DNA of 43,036 bases from positions 1 to 43,036 of the forward strand of contig NZ_SRRZ01000062.1 in NCBI RefSeq assembly GCF_013179805.1, given 5' to 3'. Under the pieces are notes generated by a model, which searched no databases, was not told the DNA's origin, and saw only the letters and a list, made by a program, of their open reading frames with translations. This document shows positions 16,124-24,179 of this stretch, piece after piece. Origin of the DNA: Microcoleus asticus IPMA8. GTDB lineage: Bacteria; Cyanobacteriota; Cyanobacteriia; Cyanobacteriales; Microcoleaceae. A program made the translations under genes and the position numbers. How positions within the stretch are numbered: position 1 is the first letter of the stretch; the number at the start of each line of letters is the position of its first letter.

Positions 16124-16912
16124 CTAAGACCGCAGAGGGCGGAGTCCAAATTTTTGAAATACTGCCATTGCCCGATCGCTGCTTAAAAAGTCCAGATACG
16201 CCTGCATTTGCTGGGGATGGGGAGAGGTTTTAACCACAGAGGCACCGGAGCGAATTGGCTCATAGAGGTCGGGCGATACGGTGGCTAATACCTTGACCTT
16301 GGAAAAAGCTTTGGCTTCGGGCAGAAAGGTAATGCCCACCTCTGCCTCTCCCTGCTCGACGGCTCGCAAGACTTGCCGCACATCCACCTTTGCCCAGACT
16401 GCCTTGGATTCCACTGCCTGAAGGATGCCTAACCGACTGAGAATGAGGTGGCTATATTGGCCAACCGTCAGGTCTTTGTTGCCAATTGCCACCGTTTTGA
16501 GGCGATCGCTCGCTAACTCGTGCAAATCATTCAGTTGCACCGCAGAATCAGCCGCAGCAATCACCACAATGTCGGTGGTCACTAACTCCCGACGGCTTGC
16601 CGGCAGAATCAGCCCTTGGGCTTGCAACGCATCCAGCGGTGAAATATCGGATAACAAAACCCCATCTAAAGGTTCTCCCTGCTCAACGGCTGCCTGGATT
16701 ACGGCTGTTCCGGCAAATGTCGGATTCAACCAGATATGGGGGTGTTCCTGCTGATAGAGTCGATCGATTGCCTCCACGGCAGTGCGAACCATGGCTGACG
16801 CACCCAAATTGAGCGTCACCGCCTGGATGTGGGGTGGGGAGGAGCAACTGCCCAGCCAGAGGGTGAGCGTCAAGGAGAAGAAGCACAATGTCAGCCATCG
16901 GAGGAGTTTCAT
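16124..16912 (-). CDS. ModA-like periplasmic solute-binding lipoprotein
   Basis: A signal peptide ends in the lipobox L-W-L-G-S-C with C23 as the lipidation site, so the protein is membrane-anchored in the periplasm. The body has the molybdate/oxyanion-binding protein pattern: L-G-A-S-A-M-V near the start, T-F-A-G-T-A-V-I-Q-A-A-V-E-Q-G-E-P-L-D, and later E-Q-G-E-A-E-V-G-I-T-F. The usual permease (ModB) and ATPase (ModC) genes are absent. It heads an operon with two histidine kinases, so I infer that it is a ligand-sensing subunit rather than a transporter component. The ligand is an oxyanion by family, but not certain. Confidence 0.82.
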   Translation of the reverse strand: MKLLRWLTLCFFSLTLTLWLGSCSSPPHIQAVTLNLGASAMVRTAVEAIDRLYQQEHPHIWLNPTFAGTAVIQAAVEQGEPLDGVLLSDISPLDALQAQGLILPASRRELVTTDIVVIAAADSAVQLNDLHELASDRLKTVAIGNKDLTVGQYSHLILSRLGILQAVESKAVWAKVDVRQVLRAVEQGEAEVGITFLPEAKAFSKVKVLATVSPDLYEPIRSGASVVKTSPHPQQMQAYLDFLSSDRAMAVFQKFGLRPLRS

Positions 16913-17011
16913 ATCAGGTTTCCTGAGATTTCAGTTTCTAAGCCTTGGATGGAGCTGTAAATTTCGGAACAGTCACTACAGCGACTCTCGATTGTGTCTA
17001 ATATAAAGTCT

Positions 17012-17746
17012 CTAATATAATTTCTTGGCAATGATACAAACCATTCCATTAATCATCTCGTTCTGAAGCACCTGTAAACCTATTTCAGATAGCCGATCGC
17101 ACAACCAATTTTTATTGACCCGCAGTTTTTGGTAATAACTGGCACTGAATGACCAACGATCGCCCTGTTTTTGATAGAGTAAGTCATGGACTGCTACGCT
17201 GTTTTCCTGATACTCCAAGAAACAAGTGAGGATTGTAAATTCATCACTTTGTACAGGAATAAAACGCTGAGTTCCATGAAGCTCTGCTGAAACATAATCG
17301 CGGAAAGTTAAAATCAACATCCCATTCTCAATCAGGCAGCGCTCAATGTCCAAAAGTAATGAATCGACAGCACTCAATGATTCTAGGTGTGTAAGTGTGT
17401 CCCCCATGCAAACAATGAGCTGCGCCTGTTCCTGAATGTGTTGCGAGAAATTAAGCAGATTGTCGTGAATGGTACGGATGGAAAGATGTTTAGCGCGATC
17501 GCGTAACTCTGAAAGTAGGGCATCACAGAAATCTATAGCTACTACCGAAAAGCCTAGTTTTGCTAAAGGAATAGATTGAAATCCTGAGCCTGCACCTAAA
17601 TCAATGGCTAATCCTCGCGGTGCGGAGTCGAGCGCCAATTGACAAAAAAGAGCGTGATTTCGTTCGATCGCTGCTTCAGGATTTCCTGACATCCAACTGT
17701 AAACGGCAGCAAGTTGCTGGTTATAGTGGTCTTGTGCTGTGTTCAT
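17012..17746 (-). CDS. Class I SAM-dependent methyltransferase
   Basis: The SAM-binding motif I, A-I-D-L-G-A-G-S-G-F-Q-S (about residues 48-59 from this start), is followed by motif II V-V-A-I-D-F and by L-I-V-C-M-G-D-T-L-T-H-L, the post-motif strand of Rossmann-fold methyltransferases. I prefer the ATG at 17746 (244 aa) over 17794, which adds 16 residues of unlikely sequence. Substrate unknown; small-molecule methylation is the usual activity of this type. It stands apart from both neighbours: 99 bases downstream lies the start of the ModA-like gene on the same strand, and upstream is a long gene-free stretch. Confidence 0.85.
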   Translation of the reverse strand: MNTAQDHYNQQLAAVYSWMSGNPEAAIERNHALFCQLALDSAPRGLAIDLGAGSGFQSIPLAKLGFSVVAIDFCDALLSELRDRAKHLSIRTIHDNLLNFSQHIQEQAQLIVCMGDTLTHLESLSAVDSLLLDIERCLIENGMLILTFRDYVSAELHGTQRFIPVQSDEFTILTCFLEYQENSVAVHDLLYQKQGDRWSFSASYYQKLRVNKNWLCDRLSEIGLQVLQNEMINGMVCIIAKKLY

Positions 17747-17794
17747 TATGATGCTAAGGTCGATGACTCGTTGAAAAGGAGCAAAACCATTCAA

Positions 17795-18397
17795 TTCGAT
17801 GGAAACTCAACAACCACTGTCGCCTTTTACGCGGAAAACTGCTAAAACTAAAGTTCAAATCGCAGAATATGACTGCAATAGTCGCGATTCAGAATGAGTA
17901 TCTTTAGATTGCACCGAAGATTCACAGTGGCGTAACCGTGCCTAATTTTTCTGTGGGAGGTAACAAACCAAGGATTTATTAAAACGAAAGTAGGCAAAAG
18001 AACTAGACTAGCGTTTGAAAAATCAACTGTGGACTTTTACCAAAAAGTTGATTTCTGTGCGCTTTGAATAGCAGTGGCACGATGGTCAAAGTACGGATTT
18101 GTTCCTTGAAATAATCTCATAATATCGAAGGAATAGGGAAAAGGGAAGAGGGAAGAAGAGAAATCCTTCCACTCTGTCACACTCCCGGCTTGTTTTCGAT
18201 AGCGAGCGGGAGGAGCGCACTTGTATATCATTCATATCTAACCGGATTTGATATAATTCATGCTTTGCGATCGCTGTCAATAACTTTTGTAACTCACTGT
18301 TTTAGCTCGCCTACTTGTTGATAGTAGCAAATGTAACAATTCATGGTTAAAATTTGTCGTAAACTGATGCTTAGCTGAAAAGTTACTATTGATTATT
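17795..18397. other. Gene-free stretch before the phosphomannomutase fragment
   Basis: Overlapping frames of about 64 codons exist on the minus strand (18037-18280) but show no family resemblance and run through a purine-rich GGGAAAAGGGAAGAGGGAAG tract at about 18135-18155, so I do not call them genes. No tRNA or convincing terminator is seen. The promoter of the methyltransferase gene must lie at the left end. Confidence 0.45.
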
Positions 18398-18688
18398 ATG
18401 CAAAAGTATAACTGAAAAAAGCTGCAACATGGTTCAGACATTCGCGGTATCGCCATTGAAGGCGTTCCAGACGAACAGGTTAACCCCAGCCCGGAAATGG
18501 CGACTATTTTGGGGCAAGCCTTTGTGAGTTTGCTGGTGCAAAAAGTCAATAAATCAGCAACGGAATTAACGATCGCGATCCGGCACGACTGCCGCCTATC
18601 CGGGTCAATCTTAATGCAGGCAGTCATAGCGGGTATCACCTCAGCCTGCGGCCCAGCCTACGGCTTTGAAATGGCTTCAAATCCCGCC
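18398..18688 (+). pseudogene. N-terminal fragment of a phosphomannomutase/phosphoglucomutase gene
   Basis: In one frame the DNA encodes K-K-L-Q-H-G-S-D-I-R-G-I-A-I-E-G-V-P and A-I-A-R-like phosphohexomutase N-terminal sequence through G-F-E-M-A-S-N-P-A. That corresponds to roughly the first 95 of about 500 residues of the enzyme. The start ATG at 18398 is followed four codons later by TGA (18413) where the family usually has a Trp (TGG), a nonsense change. The conserved I-G-x-D-S-R-L-S-G motif is degraded to I-R-H-D-C-R-L-S-G. Homology stops at about 18688, before the catalytic serine loop. The rest of the gene is missing and a convergent permease gene follows. It is a remnant of a deletion or rearrangement. 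Confidence 0.7.
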
Positions 18689-18773
18689 AAAAGTTTGAGC
18701 ATACATAAACAATTTTTAGAGGAGGCACAGTATTTCTCAAATACTGTGCCCGCTGCGTAACTCCTGAATATTG

Positions 18774-19661
18774 CTATTTCCTTGCCGCAGCATTGGATCT
18801 GGGGTCTAAAACGTCTCGCAGGCCGTCGCCCAACAGGTTGAAACCCAGAACAGTCAAGGTAATCAGCAAACCGGGAAACAAAATAGTCCAAGGAGACGAA
18901 AGAGCGTATCCGCCCTTAAAAGCATCAGAAAGCATCGTCCCCAACTCAGGAAGGGGTGGCTGTGCGCCCAAACCCAAAAAACCCAAACCGGCAGCTTCTA
19001 GTGTCGCCGTACCAGTTGAAAGAGTTGCTTGTACAACTAGAGGCGCGAGACTTCCCGGCAAAATGTGGCGAAAAATAATCCGCAAGTCGCTGGCGCCCAA
19101 GGCCTTGACAGCCAAAACAAATTCTTGTTCCCGCAGAGACAGCACCATACTGCGAGTTAAGCGAATGTAAATCGGAATTTGCACGACGCTGACGGCGATA
19201 ATTACGCTTTGCAGGCTCGGCCCGGTGACGGTAACAACGCCGATCGCCAGTAAAATCGAAGGAAAAGCTAGCAAAATATCCGCCAAAGTGCCGATCGCCA
19301 TTTCCAGAAACCCCCGAAAATAGCCGGCCACCAGCCCCAAAAGCGCTCCCACAATTAAACCCGCACCCACAGAAACCAGGCTGACGAGTAAAGAGATCCC
19401 CAATCCGTGCCACACCCGCACCAACAAATCTCGCCCCAAACCGTCGGTGCCAAACCAATGTTTAGCGCTAGGAGCCACCAAGCGCAACAAATAATCTCGA
19501 TCGACCGCCGGATCGTAAGGAGAAAGTAGGGGGGCCAACAGTGCCCAGATCGTCAGCGCTACAGTCAAAATTAAGCCGATTTTCCCCGAAGTCGATCGCC
19601 AAAATCGTTGAAAAGCTGCTTGTAGAAATACTAAGTTTTTATTCAATCTTCGATTTTCCAT
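18774..19661 (-). CDS. ABC transporter permease, DppC/OppC family
   Basis: 295 residues with the N-terminal helix and D-x-x-G-R-D signature of the family (F-G-T-D-G-L-G-R-D-L-L-V-R-V-W-H-G), about five to six membrane helices, and the cytoplasmic EAA loop E-F-V-L-A-V-K-A-L-G-A-S-D that contacts the ATPase. It is the inner-membrane channel subunit of a dipeptide/oligopeptide or nickel-type importer; its DppB, substrate-binding and ATPase partners are not in this window, as is usual for the dispersed cyanobacterial transporters. Start ATG at 19661. It is convergent with the phosphomannomutase fragment and divergent from the M16 peptidase gene (224 bases between starts). Confidence 0.92.
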   Translation of the reverse strand: MENRRLNKNLVFLQAAFQRFWRSTSGKIGLILTVALTIWALLAPLLSPYDPAVDRDYLLRLVAPSAKHWFGTDGLGRDLLVRVWHGLGISLLVSLVSVGAGLIVGALLGLVAGYFRGFLEMAIGTLADILLAFPSILLAIGVVTVTGPSLQSVIIAVSVVQIPIYIRLTRSMVLSLREQEFVLAVKALGASDLRIIFRHILPGSLAPLVVQATLSTGTATLEAAGLGFLGLGAQPPLPELGTMLSDAFKGGYALSSPWTILFPGLLITLTVLGFNLLGDGLRDVLDPRSNAAARK

Positions 19662-19885
19662 CGAATGCTGTCACCAAAAAACAGAGGACTTGGGCAACTA
19701 TTAGGATAAATTAACGATCGCGATCGCAGAAATACGTTAACAGGACTTGCTCCAGGGAGACCAAAAACTCGGTGCGTGCATTACCGTCCATATCCCATTG
19801 CATTTTTCGCCCCAAATGCCCAATGCCTGAGCTCTTCCTTAAAGACCCTTTAAGATATAGAGAACAAGATAAATTTAAAAGCACA

Positions 19886-21214
19886 ATGACATCAACCCTG
19901 CTCAAAACCTCCCACCGATCGCCCCTCAACGCCCCAACAGTCCGCCATTTCCCCAACGGCCTCACCGTTATAGCCGAACACTTGCCGGTCGATGCTGTTA
20001 ACCTCAGCGTATGGCTAAATTTAGGCTCAGCCGTCGAACCAGACGACATTAACGGCATGGCTCACTTTTTAGAACACATGATTTTTAAGGGAACTCCGAG
20101 CATTCCCAGTGGCGAATTTGAGCGCGCGATCGAGCAGCGCGGCGCTGTCACCAATGCGGCCACCAGCCAAGATTACACTAATTACTACATCACCACAGCT
20201 CCTAAAGATTTTGCCGAACTAGCTCCCCTGCAAGTCGATGTGTTGCTCAACGCCAGCATTCCCGACGACGCCTTCGATCGCGAAAGGCTGGTAGTCTTAG
20301 AAGAAATTAGACGATCGGAAGACAATCCCCGCCGCCGCACCTATCAGCGATCGATGGAATTAGCGTTTGAAGTCCTGCCCTACAAGCGACCGGTACTCGG
20401 CCCGACTGCGGTAATCGAACAGTTGACAGCGCAACAAATGCGGGATTTCCACAGCAGCAGATATCAGCCCGGGGCCATGACAGCGGTAGCTGTCGGCAAT
20501 TTGCCAGTCGATCGACTAATAGAAATTGTCGCAGACAGTTTTGCAGCAAAAAGTACAGCACAAAACAACAAAATAAATGTGCCTCATGTCGGCAACTTTC
20601 ACCCAGAACCCCAAACCCTGAACTACGGGCAAGAATCGCCGTTTACAGAAACAGTCCGCCGCGAATTTGTAGACTCTGCCCTTCAGCAAGCGCGACTGAT
20701 CGTGATGTGGCGAGTGCCAGGTTTCATGGAAATGTCCGAGACTTATGCCCTGGACGTTTTGGCGACAATCTTGGGTCACGGCCGCACAACTCGCTTGGTT
20801 CATGATTTGCGCGAAGAAAAAGGGCTAGTTTCGTCAATTTCGGTCAGCAACATGACTCAGCGACTCGGCGGCGTATTCTCAATTTCCGCTCAACTACCGA
20901 CAGAAAACTTGCCAGCAGTGGAAGCCGCCATCGTCCAACACATCCGCACTCTCCAAACCGAACTGGTGACAGATGCCGAAATTTCCCGCATCCGCACTCA
21001 AGTAGCAAATCGGTTTATCTTTGGTAACGAAACTCCGAGCGATCGAGCAAGTTTGTACGGTTACTATCAGTCGATGTTAGGAGATATCGCTCCCGCCCTC
21101 AACTATGCAGCCTGCATCCAAGCTCAGACTGCGCAGGATCTCCGAGAAGCCGCCGTCAAATATCTGTCTCCCGATGCAATGGGTGTTGTGGTAATTCGCC
21201 CGGACGAAGCATAA
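19886..21214 (+). CDS. M16 family zinc metallopeptidase
   Basis: The inverted zinc motif H-F-L-E-H (H60, E63 and H64 from this start) in G-M-A-H-F-L-E-H-M-I-F-K-G is followed by N-A-A-T-S-Q-D-Y-T-N-Y-Y and V-L-E-E-I-R-R-S-E-D-N-P, which holds the distal Glu ligand. The C-terminal half has the R/Y-type substrate motif L-G-H-G-R-T-T-R-L-V and L-R-E-E-K-G-L. I choose the ATG at 19886 (442 aa); the longer frame from 19772 has upstream residues unlike the family. Members act as processing or clean-up peptidases, often as a tandem pair of an active and an inactive subunit. Here only the active-type subunit is in the window, with no signal peptide visible. Confidence 0.92.
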   Translation: MTSTLLKTSHRSPLNAPTVRHFPNGLTVIAEHLPVDAVNLSVWLNLGSAVEPDDINGMAHFLEHMIFKGTPSIPSGEFERAIEQRGAVTNAATSQDYTNYYITTAPKDFAELAPLQVDVLLNASIPDDAFDRERLVVLEEIRRSEDNPRRRTYQRSMELAFEVLPYKRPVLGPTAVIEQLTAQQMRDFHSSRYQPGAMTAVAVGNLPVDRLIEIVADSFAAKSTAQNNKINVPHVGNFHPEPQTLNYGQESPFTETVRREFVDSALQQARLIVMWRVPGFMEMSETYALDVLATILGHGRTTRLVHDLREEKGLVSSISVSNMTQRLGGVFSISAQLPTENLPAVEAAIVQHIRTLQTELVTDAEISRIRTQVANRFIFGNETPSDRASLYGYYQSMLGDIAPALNYAACIQAQTAQDLREAAVKYLSPDAMGVVVIRPDEA

Positions 21215-21564
21215 ATCGGACGATCGCCTCAACAGGGGAATTCTGCCCTCCCTCTGCTTTTGAGGCATCCAACGGCATTCGGCATTCTGCGGAAACAATA
21301 TCAACGGGCACCAGGGATTTTTAGTCAATAGTGCCTGAAATTCGATCGGCTCTCGCCTTGAAGGTTTTGTATCAAATAATTAATATCAAGCCTTTAAGGT
21401 AGGGACGATCTGTAAAATCACCGTAATTTTATGAGAGGATCGACTGGGAATTATTGACAATCAAGCAATTGGGTCTGGGGCCACCGGATTTATCTGCGGT
21501 CGTAATTCTAAAATCGAAAATCTAAAATCGAAAATCTAAAATCGATTGACGCGGGCAGACAAGA
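21215..21564. other. Gene-free stretch with AAAATC repeat array
   Basis: No gene is seen. At 21507-21550 there is a low-complexity array of TCTAAAATC and GAAAATC units ending in AAAATCGATTGAC. A similar array with the same ending lies at 38488-38526, so this is a dispersed repeat. The promoter of the C39-like peptidase gene should lie in or before it. Confidence 0.5.
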
Positions 21565-22593
21565 ATGAAATTACAAAACTTTCTAAACTCAAAAATTAGG
21601 TACGATGCCAAAGCAATCGCTGCTGACGACGAACTCAGCGGCCAAATTCAAAGTCGCCTTATTGACATGGGTTTACTCAAACCTCCCGTAGACTTCCAAT
21701 TTGGTCCTCTCTCTACCGCCACCCTCCACCGATTTCAAACTCTGATGAAGTGCGGCGAACCGGGTTTTTTGGGAGCAGTCACAGCCAAAAAGCTGATCGA
21801 AACCAAACCAGGGGACATTCCTACACATCCCCTGCTTCTGAAAACGCTTAGAGACACGATTTTAAAATCAAAACCGCTGGCGTCTTCTCAACTTCAGGAC
21901 TCGGAAAAACAATTCATACCAGCAGGAAAAGAGTTTGAGATCCTGGCTTTTGCTCCGGCTCGCGGTCACATCAGAGTTGCTCTCCGCAACGAGTCTTTCA
22001 AAGATTCAGGGATTTGGTATGTTTTCGGAGCACACGCTCAAATTACTCAAGACGAGGTTCTGTTTTATCCCAAACCGAATCCCCCAACTGTCAGGCTTGG
22101 CATTCCTTATCGATCGCAAATGGATAACTTGAACAATCCTACAGGTTCTTGCAATGTAACTTCATTAGCGATGTGTCTGGACTTTTTGAAGGTGCCACAG
22201 CGCCAAAAAACCGGGCAATATGAAGACGAACTCTATGAATATGCGATCGCCAAAGGTTACAGTCGCTGGGACCCCTACGATTTAGCGCAGATTGTTAAAG
22301 ATTACGGCGCTCAAGATTTCTTTACCGAGAATGCAACTATTGATGACGTTCAAGATTGGCTAGCCAGCGGAAATCCCGCTGTCATCCACGGATACTTCAC
22401 ATCATTCGGTCACATTATAGTTGCCGCCGGCTACGACAGCGAGGGATTCTTCGTTCACGATCCTTATGGCGAGTGGTTCCGAAGTGGCTACGATACAAGT
22501 GTCAGCGGTGCTTACTTGCACTATCCCTATCGCTTAATCCGCAGCCTCTGTATACCTGACGGGAATTTTTGGGTTCATTTTATCTCGAAGTAA
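21565..22593 (+). CDS. C39-like cysteine peptidase with N-terminal peptidoglycan-binding-type domain
   Basis: Residues about 8-75 resemble a peptidoglycan-binding-1 helical domain (I-Q-S-R-L-I-D-M-G-L-L, F-G-P-L-S-T-A-T-L-H-R-F-Q). Residues about 180-330 form a papain-like C39_2 domain with catalytic C196 (T-G-S-C-N-V-T-S-L-A-M), H283 (F-G-H-I-I-V-A-A-G-Y-D) and D299 (V-H-D-P-Y-G-E-W). Such proteins cleave peptide bonds in cell-wall or secreted substrates. No signal peptide is visible, so export would need another route, or it works inside the cell. It is a stand-alone gene with its own leader and no bacteriocin or ABC transporter nearby; therefore a role in leader-peptide removal is not supported. 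Confidence 0.85.
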   Translation: MKLQNFLNSKIRYDAKAIAADDELSGQIQSRLIDMGLLKPPVDFQFGPLSTATLHRFQTLMKCGEPGFLGAVTAKKLIETKPGDIPTHPLLLKTLRDTILKSKPLASSQLQDSEKQFIPAGKEFEILAFAPARGHIRVALRNESFKDSGIWYVFGAHAQITQDEVLFYPKPNPPTVRLGIPYRSQMDNLNNPTGSCNVTSLAMCLDFLKVPQRQKTGQYEDELYEYAIAKGYSRWDPYDLAQIVKDYGAQDFFTENATIDDVQDWLASGNPAVIHGYFTSFGHIIVAAGYDSEGFFVHDPYGEWFRSGYDTSVSGAYLHYPYRLIRSLCIPDGNFWVHFISK

Positions 22594-22640
22594 TTGGAAA
22601 TTGGAAATTGGGAATTGGGAACTGGGAATTGGAATTTGGC
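22594..22640 (+). repeat. Heptamer-like TTGGAAA/TTGGGAA array
   Basis: Starting right at the stop codon of the peptidase gene, units of about seven bases (TTGGAAA, TTGGGAA, CTGGGAA) repeat six times. It is the kind of low-complexity array common between genes in this type of genome. Confidence 0.55.
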
Positions 22641-22693
22641 CTTGTTACTACTGACTAATGATACTAAATCCGGGTTCATTAACTTCTTTATCG

Positions 22694-22755
22694 CTAAGCG
22701 GTTGAAACCGCTACCAACGCGAGCACACAAACGAAGTCCGGGCAACGCGAGACTA
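22694..22755 (+). repeat. Dispersed palindromic repeat, GCGGTTGAAACCGC type
   Basis: Contains the dyad GCGGTTGAAACCGC (22699-22712) followed by ACACAAACGAAGTCCGG, the same order of parts as 6196-6245. A GTCAACAGTCAACAGTCAAC array follows at 22798-22817; the same array lies at about 30470-30484. Confidence 0.6.
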
Positions 22756-22816
22756 AGAGATAAAGGGAGTATTTAACCCTGATTTGATATCACAACAGTC
22801 AACAGTCAACAGTCAA

Positions 22817-23677
22817 CTAACTATTGATTTTCATACTCAAATCCAGCCAAGTCGAACGCGTAATCGGAGCACTGGTAGAAATATAGTCAACTCCGGTTTC
22901 GGCTACACTTCTAATTGTTTCTAAAGTAACATTGCCGGAAGCTTCTATTTTTACCCGATCGCTCTTTTCGCGAATTATTGCCACAGCCTGCCGCATCAAA
23001 TCAAAGGACATATTATCTAACATGATAATATCCGCTTTGTGCTGCAAAGCCGTTTCTACTTCAGCCAGAGTTTCGGTTTCGACTTCGATTGTCAGCGGAT
23101 AGGGGATAGAATTGCGAATTAGGGCGATCGCCTCTGCAATTCCCCCAGCCGCCGCAATGTGATTGTCTTTAATCATCACCGCGTCATCTAATCCCATCCG
23201 GTGATTGCAAGCACCGCCGATTTGAGTTGCGTATTTTTCCAACAATCTCAATCCCGGCGTCGTCTTGCGGGTATCCACTAATTGCACGGGCAAATCGGCA
23301 ATTTTGTCAACATATTTCTGAGTTAAAGTAGCGATGCCGCTCAAACGCATGGCCAAGTTTAATGCTACTCTTTCTCCCGTTAGCAGCGCATCAAAATTGC
23401 CGGAAATCTCGGCAATTACTTCTCCTTTTTCGCACAGTTTTCCTTCGGGTACTTGGGGGATGAAACTGAGGCTGCTGTCTAAAAGTTTAAATGTGCGATC
23501 GGCAATTGGCAATCCGGCAATGACACCAGATTCTTTGACAATCCATTTAGCCGTACCCTGGATGCTGTTTGCGGGAAATAAGGCGGATGTTGTGCGATCG
23601 CCCCTACCGATATCTTCTAGTAGCCAGTTGTGCAAAAGGGAGTCTAAAACTATCCAAGGTGGCAATATTGCTGTCAT
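22817..23677 (-). CDS. nadC: Nicotinate-nucleotide pyrophosphorylase (quinolinate phosphoribosyltransferase)
   Basis: NadC converts quinolinate and PRPP to nicotinate mononucleotide, CO2 and pyrophosphate in NAD synthesis. Family motifs visible in order: E-D-I-G-R-G-D-R-T-T near the N terminus, D-T-R-K-T-T-P-G-L-R, H-R-M-G-L-D-D-A-V-M-I-K-D-N-H-I, E-V-E-T, and D-N-M-S. I use the ATG at 23677 (286 aa), which gives the usual length; the frame from 23755 adds 26 residues of unlikely sequence. It is monocistronic here; no other nad genes are in the window. Confidence 0.95.
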   Translation of the reverse strand: MTAILPPWIVLDSLLHNWLLEDIGRGDRTTSALFPANSIQGTAKWIVKESGVIAGLPIADRTFKLLDSSLSFIPQVPEGKLCEKGEVIAEISGNFDALLTGERVALNLAMRLSGIATLTQKYVDKIADLPVQLVDTRKTTPGLRLLEKYATQIGGACNHRMGLDDAVMIKDNHIAAAGGIAEAIALIRNSIPYPLTIEVETETLAEVETALQHKADIIMLDNMSFDLMRQAVAIIREKSDRVKIEASGNVTLETIRSVAETGVDYISTSAPITRSTWLDLSMKINS

Positions 23678-23893
23678 GTTTTTGTTGGTTGTTATATCAA
23701 GATGATATCTACTAGGAAGAATAGTCGATCGGGCGATTTTAGGCAAGTTGCACAATGATGATGGTGTTAGTGCTCGTGTGGGGATCGGGATTTGGGTTGC
23801 GGGGCGATCGCACTAGAAAAGGGGGTATTCTGTTGCTGAGGTTGGGTGTTGGTGCTTTAATGGAGTTGATGGGTATCGATCGCGAGTAGAAAC

Positions 23894-24121
23894 ATGATAC
23901 AGCCAGTCATTTTAGAAAAATTAGCAGAACTCCCTGAGTCTCTTCAGACAGAAGTCCTTCATTATATTGAGTTTTTGATAGAAAAGCAGGCTAAAAACTC
24001 AACTCAAGAAAAGCCTACAAAGAAGCGTCGAGTTGTCGGAACAATGAAAGGAATGTTTGTTCTACCGCTGCCCGATGACTTTGATGAGCCGCTTGAGGAT
24101 ATGAAGAAATATAGGTCATAA
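23894..24121 (+). CDS. Orphan DUF2281/VapB-type antitoxin
   Basis: 75 residues: N-terminal helices M-I-Q-P-V-I-L-E-K-L-A-E-L-P-E-S-L-Q-T-E-V-L-H-Y with I-E-F-L (DUF2281), then a linker, and the toxin-binding tail M-F-V-L-P-L-P-D-D-F-D-E-P-L-E-D-M-K-K-Y typical of antitoxins for PIN toxins. The partner should follow directly; instead only a stub of 11 or so codons remains at 24118, so this antitoxin is an orphan. The ATG has AGTAGAAAC upstream, a weak ribosome-binding site. It may still bind other toxins or its own promoter (inference). Confidence 0.8.
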   Translation: MIQPVILEKLAELPESLQTEVLHYIEFLIEKQAKNSTQEKPTKKRRVVGTMKGMFVLPLPDDFDEPLEDMKKYRS

Positions 24122-24150
24122 ATAAAATTTTATTGGATACTGATGCTTTT
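24118..24150 (+). pseudogene. Stub of a VapC/PIN toxin gene
   Basis: In the frame overlapping the antitoxin stop, the DNA reads (ATA)-N-K-I-L-L-D-T-D-A-F, very close to the usual VapC start M-x-K-I-L-L-D-T-H-A-F. The start is ATA rather than ATG, the His is Asp, and homology ends after about 11 codons. An in-frame TAG occurs at 24187. The rest of the toxin gene has been lost and the next gene begins at 24180. Confidence 0.6.
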
Positions 24151-24179
24151 CCTACGTTTGTATTAATAATTAACATCTT

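Noticed and set aside
18037..18280. Two overlapping minus-strand frames of about 64 codons
   Set aside because: No family features, they run through a purine-rich low-complexity tract, and there is no convincing ribosome-binding site.
21507..21550. AAAATC array as a CRISPR or small-RNA locus
   Set aside because: Units of about seven to nine bases without spacers; no cas genes anywhere in the window.
21565..22593. C39 peptidase as a bacteriocin leader-processing enzyme
   Set aside because: No fused ABC transporter and no double-glycine leader peptide gene nearby; it is the C39_2 type with a wall-binding-like domain.
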